A DNA stretch of 64,000 bases, taken from positions 1-64,000 of the forward strand of contig JAFATB010000020.1 in assembly GCA_019244185.1 (NCBI GenBank). The letters run 5' to 3'. The position numbers were made by a program, and so were the translations under genes. This document shows positions 25,816-36,193 of the stretch, in pieces (position 1 is the stretch's first letter; each line of letters begins with the position of its first letter). The notes beneath the pieces are model-generated. The model did no database searches, was not told the origin of the DNA, and was given only the letters and a program-made list of their open reading frames with translations. This DNA is from Acidobacteriota bacterium. GTDB lineage: Bacteria; Acidobacteriota; Thermoanaerobaculia; Gp7-AA8.

Positions 25816-28800
25816 TTGCTCCGGAAGACGCGCGCGGTTGCTCTGCTCTCGGTGCTCGCCGTCGCGGCCGCGGCCGCGCTGTGGTGGCGTACGCGTACGA
25901 GCGATCCTCTGTCTCTGCTGGTCGCAAGCATGCCTCGCGACGCGCGCACGCTGGAAGGGCGTATCACCGGTGGTTTCGCATGGGCACCGCTCCGCCACGT
26001 CACGCGCACGGCGAATGCCTCGATGTTGCCGGCGCCGTCCTTCGCCGCCGCGGCGGCCCTCGCGCTTCATCAAGCGACCACGGATCGCTCCATCGAAGCT
26101 CGCCGCGCACGGGCGATCGCATTGTTGTTCGGCGGCAGCACACGTCAGGCCGTGGCCGAATTGCGCGAGCTCACCGACGCCGCACCATCCGACGCGCGCG
26201 TGTTCGCCGATTACGCAGCGGCGGAGTGCGAGCTCGCCGCAAGTACCGACAACCCAAGCCTGCTACCCGACGCGTTGGCAGCAGTCGATACGTCGCTCCG
26301 CCTCGAGACCGCGTTCCCCGAGGCGCTGTTCAACCGTGCGCTGATCCTCGAGCACCTCGGTCTTCGTGATCAGGCGCGCGAAGCATGGGAGCGCTATCTG
26401 GCGATCGATACGTCGAGCGATTGGGCGGCGGAAGCGCGAACGCGGAGCCGAGCACTCGCACCCGTGGTGCCGTTTCGCACGGTTCTCGAGCAGAGCTACG
26501 CGCGCCTCGCCGCCGATCCCGAGGCGGCACATGCGCTCGCGCGCGCCGAGCCGCAGGACGCGCGCCGCTACGGCGAGACGAAGATCCTCGGGAACTGGGC
26601 CGACGCGGAAGCGGCAAACCGGCACGACGAGGCGGAGCGGCATCTTCGCGTCGCGCGCGAGCTCGGTGCGGAGCTGTTTCGCAATCGCGGCGAGGGCATG
26701 TTGCGCGGCGCGGTCGCGGCAATCGATCGCGCGGATGCGGCGCAGCGGCGCCATCTCGTCACTGCACATCAGTTGTTTCGCGATGGGCAGAAGGCTTTCA
26801 TGGCCGACCACGCCGCGGTCGCGCAGACGACCCTGTCGCGCGCACAGACGGAGTTCGAGTCAGGCGGCAGTCCGCTCGCGCTCGCGGCCGCGTATTTCGT
26901 CGCGCACACCTATCACGCGCTTGGCGATCTCTCAGCAGCGCGGCGACGTGAACGCGAGCTTCTCACCACGGCTCCCGCCGAACTTCCTGCGCATCGTGCG
27001 CAGCTGCTCTGGCATCTCGGCCTGGGCCACATGTCGGATGGCAACTGGGGCGACGCGCTTCTCGCGCTGCGTGAGAGCGTCTCGATCTTCGAACGCCTCG
27101 GCGAGACGGAGTTCGCGACGACGGTGCGCGAGCTGATCGCCGAGGTCGACGACCGGACCGGAGATCACGCGAGTGCGTGGGCAGAACGCATCGTCGCGCT
27201 GAAACAGATCGGTCGTACTTCGACGACACGCCTCGAGATGGCGCTGGATTTCGTGGCGCGCGATGGCATCGCGAAGAGGCAGTGGGGCGTCGCGACGTCG
27301 TTTCTCGAACTCGCGGCGGACGTTGCGACGCGCGTGGACGATCCGGCCGTGGAAGTGGAGATGCGCACGCTGCAGGCGCGCGCTTTAGCGCAGGCACACG
27401 CGACCGCGTCCGCCGCAATGGCAATCGAACGCGCGCGTGCAGCCGCCAGCCGGCTCGACGATGCGGCCGCACGTGAATCCGCTGACGCGGACATTCGCGC
27501 CGCCGAGGCGATCGTTGCGGCGTCGCCGCATGAGGCGGTGCGATTGCTCGATGCGGCGATCGAATACCACCGCACGCATGGGCGAAGAATTCGCCTTCCC
27601 GACATGCTCCTGAGCCGCGCGCGCGCATTTGGCGCGCTCGGAGACGACGTGCGTGCTGCCGCCGATCTCGAGGCAGGCGTCGTGCAGTTGGAGACTGCGC
27701 GCGAGTCGCTGCCTCCCGGCGCGCAGCGCTGGGGAGCGTTCGATGCGGCGGAGGAGCTGTTCGAGGATGCGATCGCGCTCGCATTGCGCCGCGCAGACAC
27801 GCGCGCTGCGTTTCTCTACGCGGAACGTGCACGAGCGCGCCAGCTGCTGGATGCGCTCGGCGGTGCCGCCCCGGCAACCGTGCCGATGCCGGTGGATCCG
27901 GACGTAGCCATCGTCGAATACTTCCCGTTGCCCCGAACGCTCATCATCTTCGTGATGACGCGCGATGGACTCACGGCAGTCCAGGAGGCGGTGAGCCGCG
28001 AGACTCTCGAGCGTGACACGGAACGATTTCGCCGCGCGCTGCCGCTGGCAACTAACACCACCGTCGGCGGCCTCAGTCGCTCGCTCCATCGCCGCCTCGT
28101 CGAGCCGATCGAGCGCTTCGTCGCGAACAAAACGGAGTTGGTGCTCGTCGGCGGACCGGCGATCGCGGCCACGCCGTTCGCGGCGCTGACCGATCGCGGC
28201 GGACGCTTTTTGATCGAAGAGCACGCGCTCGTCATCGCACCGAGTGCGTCCGTTTACGCGCGCATGGGTGCACGCAAAATCGAGACGGCGCGCGCGCCAC
28301 GAGTCCTTGTCGTCGCGAATCCATCCGTCGACGGCAGCGACCCGCTCCCCGCTGCGGATCGCGAAGCCTCGGCTGTCGCGTCGCTGTACGCCGACGCGAC
28401 ACGTCTCACAAACAGTTCTGCGACGGCGATGGCGTTCACCGCGGGCGCGTCGGCGGCGAACGTGATTCATCTCGCCACGCATGGCGTTCTTCCCGATGAC
28501 AAACGTGGGAACGCCGGATTGATGTTCACCGGCGGCCGACTGGACGTTCCGGCCATCGCCGCCCTCCGTCTGACTCGGACGACCACGGTCGTCGTCGCCG
28601 CGTGCAGCAGCGCGCGCGGACCGGTCCGACCGGAAGGAACCATCAGCGTCGCGCGCGCGTTCCTCGCCGCCGGCGTCCCAAGCGTCGTCGCTACGCTCTG
28701 GGACATCGACGACGACCAGTCCGCGCGTTTTTTTCCGCTCGTGCACGCGCAACTCGCGCGTGGCGTACGCGCCGCAGACGCGCTGCGCACCGCACAACTC

Positions 28801-28863
28801 GAAGCCATTCACGACGGTGACCCGCCGGCATTGTGGGCGGCCGTCCAACTGATCGGCAGCTAA
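25816..28863 (+). CDS. CHAT-domain (caspase-like) protease with TPR region
   Basis: 1015 aa. TTG start at 25816 is supported by GGAGGAGG just upstream. N-terminal hydrophobic segment ~8-24 (signal or anchor), helical TPR-like repeats ~80-650, and a C-terminal CHAT peptidase ~700-1015. Catalytic dyad present: H889 in NVIHLATHGVLP and C930 in VVVAACSSARGP. CHAT proteases act in regulated proteolysis and cell-death-like or immune systems; the TPRs probably sense a partner. Followed 14 nt later by a gene of unknown function, then by a convergent trypsin-like peptidase. Confidence 0.88.
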   Translation: MLRKTRAVALLSVLAVAAAAALWWRTRTSDPLSLLVASMPRDARTLEGRITGGFAWAPLRHVTRTANASMLPAPSFAAAAALALHQATTDRSIEARRARAIALLFGGSTRQAVAELRELTDAAPSDARVFADYAAAECELAASTDNPSLLPDALAAVDTSLRLETAFPEALFNRALILEHLGLRDQAREAWERYLAIDTSSDWAAEARTRSRALAPVVPFRTVLEQSYARLAADPEAAHALARAEPQDARRYGETKILGNWADAEAANRHDEAERHLRVARELGAELFRNRGEGMLRGAVAAIDRADAAQRRHLVTAHQLFRDGQKAFMADHAAVAQTTLSRAQTEFESGGSPLALAAAYFVAHTYHALGDLSAARRRERELLTTAPAELPAHRAQLLWHLGLGHMSDGNWGDALLALRESVSIFERLGETEFATTVRELIAEVDDRTGDHASAWAERIVALKQIGRTSTTRLEMALDFVARDGIAKRQWGVATSFLELAADVATRVDDPAVEVEMRTLQARALAQAHATASAAMAIERARAAASRLDDAAARESADADIRAAEAIVAASPHEAVRLLDAAIEYHRTHGRRIRLPDMLLSRARAFGALGDDVRAAADLEAGVVQLETARESLPPGAQRWGAFDAAEELFEDAIALALRRADTRAAFLYAERARARQLLDALGGAAPATVPMPVDPDVAIVEYFPLPRTLIIFVMTRDGLTAVQEAVSRETLERDTERFRRALPLATNTTVGGLSRSLHRRLVEPIERFVANKTELVLVGGPAIAATPFAALTDRGGRFLIEEHALVIAPSASVYARMGARKIETARAPRVLVVANPSVDGSDPLPAADREASAVASLYADATRLTNSSATAMAFTAGASAANVIHLATHGVLPDDKRGNAGLMFTGGRLDVPAIAALRLTRTTTVVVAACSSARGPVRPEGTISVARAFLAAGVPSVVATLWDIDDDQSARFFPLVHAQLARGVRAADALRTAQLEAIHDGDPPALWAAVQLIGS

Positions 28864-28877
28864 AGAAGGAGGCATTC

Positions 28878-29696
28878 ATGTCCGAAGTCGAAAGCGTTTC
28901 CTCGGCCGATGCATCGGTCAACCAGCCAAAGAGCTACGACGTTCTGTTCGTGGGCCTGGTGTGTTTCGTGACGGAGAAAGACGGGGTTCGTCCCGTGCTG
29001 TTGCCCGACGGCACGGCACCGACAAACGAAGACATCGAACCGCATTTTCCGTACGTCATCGTCGATCCGCAGTTCATCCTCGATCGCTCGGGATGGGAGA
29101 CGGACGACCCCGATATCGCGGCTTTCATGGAAGACGGCATTTTTCGCCTGCCGAAAGGTGTGCTTCAGCTCAATGGCATCGATGGCAGCGGGTTGGAGAC
29201 GTCTCAGCACGACCAATTCGTTCCGTCGTTACGCGCCGCGGATGACACGGCACGCCTCGCTCGGCATCCGAATGCGATCGTCGAGTTGACACTTCAGAGC
29301 GGAAAGCTACAGGCGTTTCGACGGCCGGGGCAGTCCGCCGCAGAGCGTGAGAGCCACGACGTCGCCGTCGTCTCCCTGTTGACGGTCGATCACGGCGACG
29401 AGATCACCGTCAGCGTTCGTAGTGAAGAAGGCAACCGGCTGCTACGGCTGAAACCCGGTACGGATGTCGCCATCGCCAATATCGCATTGCCGGTCGATGA
29501 GACGAAGACAGCGAGCCATTTCCCGATCTACGCGCAGTTGGTGGAGTCGCGGCGCCTGCAGGACAACGCTCGCGGGATTGCTCCGGACGCGCCGGAGCTG
29601 CCGGGCACGCGTTACGTGTTCTCGCCGGAACTCGGCCTACCGATCAACGACGGCACGGCAAAGTGCGGAAACCAGGGTTGTTGTCCGAAGCCGTAA
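28878..29696 (+). CDS. Unknown protein downstream of the CHAT protease
   Basis: 272 aa; ATG 28878 with AAGGAGG 6 nt upstream, in an operon with the CHAT gene. Starts with an acidic, Ser-rich stretch, then YDVLFVGLVCFVTEKDG, and is predicted mixed alpha/beta without signal or TM segments. The extreme C-terminus is Cys-rich (CGNQGCCPKP), possibly a metal site or a processing tag. I do not recognise the family. As the CHAT partner it is a candidate substrate or regulator (inference). Confidence 0.75.
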   Translation: MSEVESVSSADASVNQPKSYDVLFVGLVCFVTEKDGVRPVLLPDGTAPTNEDIEPHFPYVIVDPQFILDRSGWETDDPDIAAFMEDGIFRLPKGVLQLNGIDGSGLETSQHDQFVPSLRAADDTARLARHPNAIVELTLQSGKLQAFRRPGQSAAERESHDVAVVSLLTVDHGDEITVSVRSEEGNRLLRLKPGTDVAIANIALPVDETKTASHFPIYAQLVESRRLQDNARGIAPDAPELPGTRYVFSPELGLPINDGTAKCGNQGCCPKP

Positions 29697-29719
29697 AGCA
29701 GACGGCGGCGTTCATCCGG

Positions 29720-30718
29720 TCACAGGGGTTCGACGCGCAGGTCCGACAACACCCTCGAGATCGGATTCACGTACGAAAACCCGTGGTTGAACGCGCCACC
29801 CTGCAGGCTGTGGGCAAACAGAAGGCCGACTGCCTGCTGGTTATCGTCATAGACGAGCGAACCGCTGTCGCCGGGTTCCGAGAAACGTTTCGCGGCGACG
29901 GTCGACTCGACTTCGAGCTGATTCTCAAACGGCACCCGATTGAGATGCGGCCCGTAGCTCAGGACTCGGAACGTGTCGAAGTCGAACGACACGACGTGCC
30001 CGTGCGTCTCACCCGTTCCATCAGCGAACTTCGCAACGGCGAGCGGCTGAGGACCGAGCTGCGCGAGCGTAGGTTTCAAGTGTTTGCCGCCGGGCAATGA
30101 AGAAGGGTCGAAATGCTCCGTCGCCAGGGTCGCGAAGGCAGCGTCGACGAACCGTTCCCCGTTCACGCGCAGGTGGACGCAATGATGAAATCTACCGACC
30201 GTCGGATTCGTCTCCGAACCACCGGGATGGACGATCGGATCGTTCGGCGCGGCGTCATCGAGCATGGCGATCACGTGATTTGCGGAGACAAATCCCTTCG
30301 TGTGGTCGTCCACCGAACGCGCAAAGAATCCGAGCGTGCCGGCGCGCGTCTGAAAGTGACTCACCGACGATCCGATGTGCAATGGATTCCCATCGCCCCC
30401 GCCCGCGCTGTCCGCGAGTGCGATTGCGTGCACCGGCCCGGTGTGCTGCGCATCGATGTCAGCCGCGGACAACGGGATTCCGACCGTGTCGGCGGAGCGT
30501 GTCAGCCAATGCAGCACGCGTTCTGCGGACAACGCGTTCCATTCGGGATCGCGGTAGCGCACCGCGAGTTTGAAGTCACCGGGGGCTTGTCCGTATGCGA
30601 TCCCGATCGACACGGACGGGAAAGGGATCGCGCGGAACAGTTCGGATGCGAGATCGACCGTCTGCGGCGCCAGCGTCCGCAGATGCGCTTTGATGGCTCG
30701 AACCGCGGCAAGTTGCAT
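29720..30718 (-). CDS. Trypsin-like serine peptidase (chymotrypsin fold)
   Basis: 332 aa; ATG 30718 preceded by GAGGAGGTCACC. After a ~130-residue N-terminal extension the peptidase domain shows all three catalytic residues: H148 in FVSANHVIA, D192 in RFVDAAFATL and S285 in EPGDSGSLV. No signal peptide, so an intracellular peptidase or regulator is likely, unlike DegP-type enzymes. Convergent with, and 23 bp from, the CHAT operon. An association of the two proteases is plausible but the genes are not co-transcribed. Confidence 0.82.
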   Translation of the reverse strand: MQLAAVRAIKAHLRTLAPQTVDLASELFRAIPFPSVSIGIAYGQAPGDFKLAVRYRDPEWNALSAERVLHWLTRSADTVGIPLSAADIDAQHTGPVHAIALADSAGGGDGNPLHIGSSVSHFQTRAGTLGFFARSVDDHTKGFVSANHVIAMLDDAAPNDPIVHPGGSETNPTVGRFHHCVHLRVNGERFVDAAFATLATEHFDPSSLPGGKHLKPTLAQLGPQPLAVAKFADGTGETHGHVVSFDFDTFRVLSYGPHLNRVPFENQLEVESTVAAKRFSEPGDSGSLVYDDNQQAVGLLFAHSLQGGAFNHGFSYVNPISRVLSDLRVEPL

Positions 30719-30771
30719 GGTGACCTCCTCGCTTCGCGTGTCGTAGGAGGGACGTACGCGCCGGTTCTCCC

Positions 30772-33700
30772 CTACTCTCGCACCGCAATGTTGTACTTCT
30801 GAATCTTCGACTTCAACGTATTGCGCGCGAGGCCCAGCCTTCGCGCCGCCTCGCGGATGCGGCCGCCGGAGGTTTCGAGGGCGCGCAGGATGAGTTGTTT
30901 GTCGACGGTGGACATGACCTCGTCGTAGACGTCGCTGGTGATGTCGAGCTTGCCGACCATCGGCGTCAGCAGCGCGCCGGAGGGGGCGCTCGATTCGGTT
31001 TGCACCACGCTGCCGGAGTCGTTGCGCAGGCTGTAGAACTCGGTCTTGGTCATCATGTCGCCGTTGGACATGACGATAGCGCGGTGGAGCGTGGCCTCGA
31101 GCTCGCGCACGTTGCCGGGCCAGTCGTAGCGCATGAAGAGATCGAGCACGCCGGGCTCGAGGCGCTTGTTGTCGATGCCGAGGTCCTTGCAGATCTTGCG
31201 GATGAAATGCTCGGTCAGCAGCGGGATGTCGTCCTTGCGGTCGCGCAGCGGCGGGAGCATCACCGGGATGATGTTGAGTCGATAGAAGAGATCCTCGCGG
31301 AACGTGCCCTCGTCGATCGCTTTCTCCATCTCGAGATTCGTCGCGGCGATGATCTTGACGTCGGTCTTGATCGTCTGCGTGCCGCCGACGCGCTCGAATT
31401 CCTTGTCCTCGACGACGCGCAGCAGCTTCGCCTGCATGGCCAGCGACATCTTCCCGATCTCGTCGAGGAAGATCGTGCCGTTGTTCGCGAGCTCGAAGCG
31501 TCCGAGCTTGCGGCGATCGGCGCCGGTGAAGGCACCCTTCTCGTGGCCGAACAGCTCCGACTCCGCCAGCGTTTCGGGCAGCGCCGCGCAGTTGAACTTG
31601 ATGAACGGTCCGTTCCGGCGCGGCGAGATGTTATGGATGATGCGCGCGATGAGGCCCTTGCCCGTGCCGGACTCGCCGCGCAGCAGCACGGTCGAGTGAC
31701 CCTGCGCGGCCTTCCGGATTGCGAACTGAATCTTCGCAACCTGTTCGGATTGTCCGACTACGGAGTCGAGATGCTTCTCGACCAGCACCTCGCGGCGCAG
31801 CGTTTCGTTTTCGAGTGAGAGGCGCGTGCGCGCTTCCTCGAGCTCCTCGTACAGCCGCGCGTTCTCGATCGCGATCGCGGCCTGATCGGCGAACGCCTCG
31901 AGGAAGCTGAGGTCCTTCTGCGAGAAGAGATGCCGCGCCTGGCGGTGATCGATGTAGATCGCGCCGCCGATGCGGTCCTTGCTGATGAGCGGGACGCAGA
32001 GGATGGAGAGGATGTTGTCCGCGATGACCGATTCCGATTCGACGAAGCGCTGATCCGCGCGCGCGTCGGCGGACATCACGGACTGCCCCGTCTGGATCAC
32101 TTCCTTGACGATCGACTGCGGCGAACGGCGCGCGTCGCCTTCCACCGATTCGCGGATGTTGCGCGCGACCCGCGTGCGTAGCGCGCCGGTCAGCGGATCG
32201 AGCAGGATGAGCATGCCGCGTTCCGCACGCAGGCGGCGGATGCAGACGTCGAGCACGCGATTGAGCACTTCCTCGAGGTCGAGCGTGGAGTTGATGATCT
32301 TTACGATTTCGTACAAACCGACGACGCCCTGATCGGGCGCCTTGCCGGCGGGGCGGATGCGGAACAGTGCGCCGCGCGCGCGTTCGAGATCGAGCGAGGC
32401 GTCGAGGCGTTCGAAGATGCGGATCGCGCTGCGGATGGTCTGCGTGGCCTCATCCGGTTCTTCTTTGAGGATGCCGATGTCGAACAGCAGCCGCGCGAGG
32501 TCGTACGGCGTATCGAGCTCCTCGAACGCGACGCGCGTGGCCTCAAACTTCGCGGCCGCGGCCTCGCGGTCGCCGCTCGAGCCGTGGATCTTCGCCCACA
32601 CCCAGTCGTTCTTGGCGAGCGAGTAGCGGTCGCCGAGCTGGCGGGCGTACGCCTCCGCGGTCTGCGCGTGCAACACGGCGCCGTCGACGTCGCCTTTCTG
32701 CAGCACGAGCACGGCCGCGGCGGTGTGTCCGCGCGTGAGACCGTGCAGCGTGCGATTCGCCTCGAAGATCTGCATCGCGCGCGTGAGCCACTTCTCCGAC
32801 TCGTCCGTGTTTCCGCGCTCGTCTTCGATCGACGCGAGCACATACGCGGCTTCCGCGATCAGATCCTCGTCGCGCGCGCGCTCGCCCGCGGCCATCGCCT
32901 TCTGTCCGTATTCGAGCGCCTTGGCGATGTCGCCTCGCTTCTTCGTGATGCGCGCGAGCGGCACGTAGACCGACAGCCGCGACGCGCGCGTTTCGTCGAA
33001 GCCTTCCAGCGCGACGCAGCGGCGGTACTGCTCGAGCGCCTCGTCCCAGCGGCCGAGCATCTCCAGCGCATCACCGAGGTTCTCGCGCGCCAGCGCCTCG
33101 TGATCGACGGCGCCGATCTTCTCGTCGATGCGCGCGGCGCGCTCGAAGAACTCGGATGCCGCGTGGAAATTGCCGCGTCCGTACTCGACGACGCCCACGT
33201 TGTTGTACGCGATCACCAAATCCCACAGATCGCCTTCAGCCTCGGACATCTCGAGGTTGCGGCGGAAGTACTGCAGCGCCGTGTCGCATTCGCCGAGCTT
33301 CCACAGCGTATTGCCGAGGTTCATCGACGCGACCTTGCAGAGCTGGTCGGAATGCAGGCGCTCGCCGATCGCGATCGCTTCCTCGAGGATCTCGCGCGAG
33401 CGCTGCCAGTTGCCGCGCGCGTACTCGATGAGGCCGAGCATGTTCTTGACGTAGCCGTAGACGACGGTTGGCTGCATCGACGTCTGCGACTCGAGCATCA
33501 AGCGCGCGCGCTCGGCGGTGTCGCGCGCGGCGTCGAGGTCGTCGCGCATGCGATGCAGCCAGGCGATGCGGTTGAGCATCTCCGCGACGTCGACGGTCTG
33601 CTCGAGGCGCTCGTAGATCGTCAGCGCGGACTGGTAGTACGTCATGGCCGCGTCCTGATCGCCGCGGCGCGCGAGCACCTTGCCGATCTTCTTCATGACG

Positions 33701-36081
33701 CGCGCGACGTCGACGTTCGCCTCCGAATCGGGATTGCGGCTCTGGATGCTCTTGAGCAGGAACTGGAACGCGTGGATCGCGCTGCGATAGTCGTCGCGGC
33801 GGTAGTACGCGTCGGCGAGCTTCTCGCGGACTTCCGCTTTTCTCGCTTCTTCGACGCCGCCGAGGTCCATGAGTTCGAGCGCGACGCGATAGAACTCGGT
33901 CGCCTCCTCGTGCGCGAGCGTGCGCGACGCGAGATCGCCCGCGTCGATCGAATAGCGCGTGCCGCGCTCGATGTCGTTCGCGCGCGCGAAATGGTACGCA
34001 ACTTGACCGATGAACTGCGTCGACGCGTCCTGCAGCGCGGGCTCGAGGGTCTCGCCGACGCGCAGATGCAACTCCGTGCGGCGGCGCTCCGACATCGCGT
34101 TGTAGACCGCGTCGCGCAGATGGATCTGCGGGAACGTGATCGTGCGGCCGTCGCTCGACTGGTCGAGCAGATTGAGTCGCGTCAGCGCGCGCACCGACGC
34201 GTACGTCTCTTCCGGCGTCGCGTCGCTGAGCTTCGTCAGCAGCTCGAACTCCATCGTCTCGCCGACGATCGAGGCGATCTCGAGGAGCCCGCGCTGTTCC
34301 GGCGGCAGCGCGTCGACTTTCTCCATCAGCATCGATGCGAGCCCGCCCGGCACGCGCAGCTGGCGGATGCGGTCCATGTCCGCGTTCCAGCCCGCGGGCT
34401 GCCACTGCAGATAGTCGTGCGTGATGAGGTAGTCGACGATGCGGCGGATGACGAGCGGCGAACCCGCCGACTCCCACTGCATCCATCGCACGAGCTCCTC
34501 GGAGACCTGCGTCTCGCCGAGGAGCGACTGCACGTGCTCGCGGACCAGCGCTTCGGTGAGCGCCTCGACGCGGACGAGCGGGAAGTTCCCTTCACGCGCG
34601 CGCTGCTCCCAGAACGAGAGGTTCGGCGACGCCGACTCGATCGCCGCCTCGCCGCCCGCTTCGAGCGTGAGCGTGCCGATGACCAGCAGGCGGTTCTGCT
34701 TCGCCTCGCCGACGAGATACGAGAAGAGCTCGGCCGTCGACGGATCGGCCCACTGCACGTCCTCGATGACGAGGATCAGCGGCGAGCCGCCGGTCTCGCT
34801 GCCGACGGAGAGGAAGCCGTAGATGTCCTGCATCGACTGCACGATGCGGTTGAAGAGACGGAACTTCTGGCCGTGCTGCGGCGAGTTCGTGTCGGGCCCC
34901 GCGCTCGCGGCGGCGACCGGCCGCAGGATGCGTCGCAGCTCTTCCGCGACGTCGACGTCGGGATTCACTGCCATCACCATCTGCTGGAAGATCTCGAAGA
35001 ACGGCGCGTAGATCGTCTTGCGGTTGACGGGGCAGCGTCCGCAGAAGACGCGCGCGCCGTCCATCTGCGCGCGCAGCGTCACGTCGCGCACGATGCGGCT
35101 CTTCCCCATTCCTTCGGCGCCGGCGAGGATGACGCCGTTGCCGCGTCCGTCGCGCGCCTCGGCGATGAGCGCGCTCAGTTGCTGCACTTCGTTCTTGCGG
35201 CCGATGAGCGGCGCCGCGAACAGCTCGCCGCGCCCGACCAGCAGCTCCGCGCGCGGCACGTTCTTCCCCGCGGCGTCGGCGACCGCCTGCAGCAGCGCGG
35301 CGGCGGACGGAAAGCGATGCCGCGGATCCTTCTCGAGCAGCTTCGTGATGATCTGCTCGAGCGCGTCGGGCACGCGCGGGTTGATCGACGACGGACGACG
35401 GATCTCGTCGTCGAGATGCATGCGCATCACTTCGATCGGCGGCTTGCCGTAGCCGGGCAGCGCGCCGGTGACCGTCTCGTAGAGCGTCATGCCGAGCGCG
35501 TAGAGATCGGCGCGCGAGTCGACGCGATCCTGGCGCAGGACTTCGGGCGCCATGTACTGCAGCGTGCCGCGGATCTGACGATCGAAGACCTGGCGGCTTT
35601 CGATGGCCAGGCCGAAGTCCATGATCTTCGCCTTGCCGTCGTCGCTCACGAGGATGTTCGACGGCTTCAGGTCGAGATGGATGATGCCGAGGTGGTGGAT
35701 GTGATGCAGACCGGAGGCGATCTGCAGGATGACGTCGTAGAGCGCGTCCCAGTTCTGGCCGTCGAAGAACTCCGTGATCCGGCGGCCGGGAAAGAACTCC
35801 ATCGTGAAGTAGGGATAGCGATCCTGCAGGATGCCGAAATCGAAGACCTTAATGACGCTTGCGTGCTCGAGCGAGGCGAGCGTCGCGAACTCGGTCTTGA
35901 ACTGCAGGAGCTTTTGCGGGTCGGCGATTTCGTGGCAGAGGATCTTGATCGCTTCGTCGCGGCGGTCGGGGACGTCGAAGACGCGATACACGCTCGTCTC
36001 GGGCGTCCGCTTGAGGACCGCGCGCACTTGATACCGCGGTGGAAGAAGGATTTCCGGAACGACGGATTCGCTCGCGTTCAT
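30772..36081 (-). CDS. Giant Ser/Thr kinase-AAA-TPR-GAF-sigma54 activator fusion
   Basis: 1769 aa. ATG 36081 chosen because it starts at the kinase domain; earlier in-frame codons run into the divergent gene. Order: kinase-like domain ~15-280, AAA/NB ATPase ~290-560 (GAEGMGKS), TPR array ~670-1245, GAF ~1255-1420, sigma-54 AAA+ domain ~1440-1680 (GESGTGKG, GAFTGA, FLDEIGKM) and a Fis-type HTH at the C-terminus (REAARRLGLARNTLKSKI). In the kinase the Gly-rich loop is lost (LKRTPETSVYRV) and HRD reads HLD, but the VAIK Lys, catalytic Asp and DFG remain, so activity may be weak. Predicted to bind upstream of sigma-54 promoters and integrate signals. Confidence 0.9.
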   Translation of the reverse strand: MNASESVVPEILLPPRYQVRAVLKRTPETSVYRVFDVPDRRDEAIKILCHEIADPQKLLQFKTEFATLASLEHASVIKVFDFGILQDRYPYFTMEFFPGRRITEFFDGQNWDALYDVILQIASGLHHIHHLGIIHLDLKPSNILVSDDGKAKIMDFGLAIESRQVFDRQIRGTLQYMAPEVLRQDRVDSRADLYALGMTLYETVTGALPGYGKPPIEVMRMHLDDEIRRPSSINPRVPDALEQIITKLLEKDPRHRFPSAAALLQAVADAAGKNVPRAELLVGRGELFAAPLIGRKNEVQQLSALIAEARDGRGNGVILAGAEGMGKSRIVRDVTLRAQMDGARVFCGRCPVNRKTIYAPFFEIFQQMVMAVNPDVDVAEELRRILRPVAAASAGPDTNSPQHGQKFRLFNRIVQSMQDIYGFLSVGSETGGSPLILVIEDVQWADPSTAELFSYLVGEAKQNRLLVIGTLTLEAGGEAAIESASPNLSFWEQRAREGNFPLVRVEALTEALVREHVQSLLGETQVSEELVRWMQWESAGSPLVIRRIVDYLITHDYLQWQPAGWNADMDRIRQLRVPGGLASMLMEKVDALPPEQRGLLEIASIVGETMEFELLTKLSDATPEETYASVRALTRLNLLDQSSDGRTITFPQIHLRDAVYNAMSERRRTELHLRVGETLEPALQDASTQFIGQVAYHFARANDIERGTRYSIDAGDLASRTLAHEEATEFYRVALELMDLGGVEEARKAEVREKLADAYYRRDDYRSAIHAFQFLLKSIQSRNPDSEANVDVARVMKKIGKVLARRGDQDAAMTYYQSALTIYERLEQTVDVAEMLNRIAWLHRMRDDLDAARDTAERARLMLESQTSMQPTVVYGYVKNMLGLIEYARGNWQRSREILEEAIAIGERLHSDQLCKVASMNLGNTLWKLGECDTALQYFRRNLEMSEAEGDLWDLVIAYNNVGVVEYGRGNFHAASEFFERAARIDEKIGAVDHEALARENLGDALEMLGRWDEALEQYRRCVALEGFDETRASRLSVYVPLARITKKRGDIAKALEYGQKAMAAGERARDEDLIAEAAYVLASIEDERGNTDESEKWLTRAMQIFEANRTLHGLTRGHTAAAVLVLQKGDVDGAVLHAQTAEAYARQLGDRYSLAKNDWVWAKIHGSSGDREAAAAKFEATRVAFEELDTPYDLARLLFDIGILKEEPDEATQTIRSAIRIFERLDASLDLERARGALFRIRPAGKAPDQGVVGLYEIVKIINSTLDLEEVLNRVLDVCIRRLRAERGMLILLDPLTGALRTRVARNIRESVEGDARRSPQSIVKEVIQTGQSVMSADARADQRFVESESVIADNILSILCVPLISKDRIGGAIYIDHRQARHLFSQKDLSFLEAFADQAAIAIENARLYEELEEARTRLSLENETLRREVLVEKHLDSVVGQSEQVAKIQFAIRKAAQGHSTVLLRGESGTGKGLIARIIHNISPRRNGPFIKFNCAALPETLAESELFGHEKGAFTGADRRKLGRFELANNGTIFLDEIGKMSLAMQAKLLRVVEDKEFERVGGTQTIKTDVKIIAATNLEMEKAIDEGTFREDLFYRLNIIPVMLPPLRDRKDDIPLLTEHFIRKICKDLGIDNKRLEPGVLDLFMRYDWPGNVRELEATLHRAIVMSNGDMMTKTEFYSLRNDSGSVVQTESSAPSGALLTPMVGKLDITSDVYDEVMSTVDKQLILRALETSGGRIREAARRLGLARNTLKSKIQKYNIAVRE

Positions 36082-36096
36082 TTGTATTGGGCTCAG

Positions 36097-36102
36097 AATA
36101 TA
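36097..36102 (-). promoter_or_regulatory. Candidate -10 of the kinase/sigma-54 activator gene
   Basis: Minus-strand TATATT, predicted start near 36090, about 9 nt ahead of the ATG. On the other strand TAGAAT at 36164-36169 could serve the divergent kinase gene. No strong -35 for either. Confidence 0.35.
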
Positions 36103-36193
36103 ACCCACGATTGCATCGTGCGGGTCAGAAATGCGGCCACGGGAACAACTCTCGCGCCTCGTGTAGAATGCGCGGCAGTCGGTCCTCTCGCAG

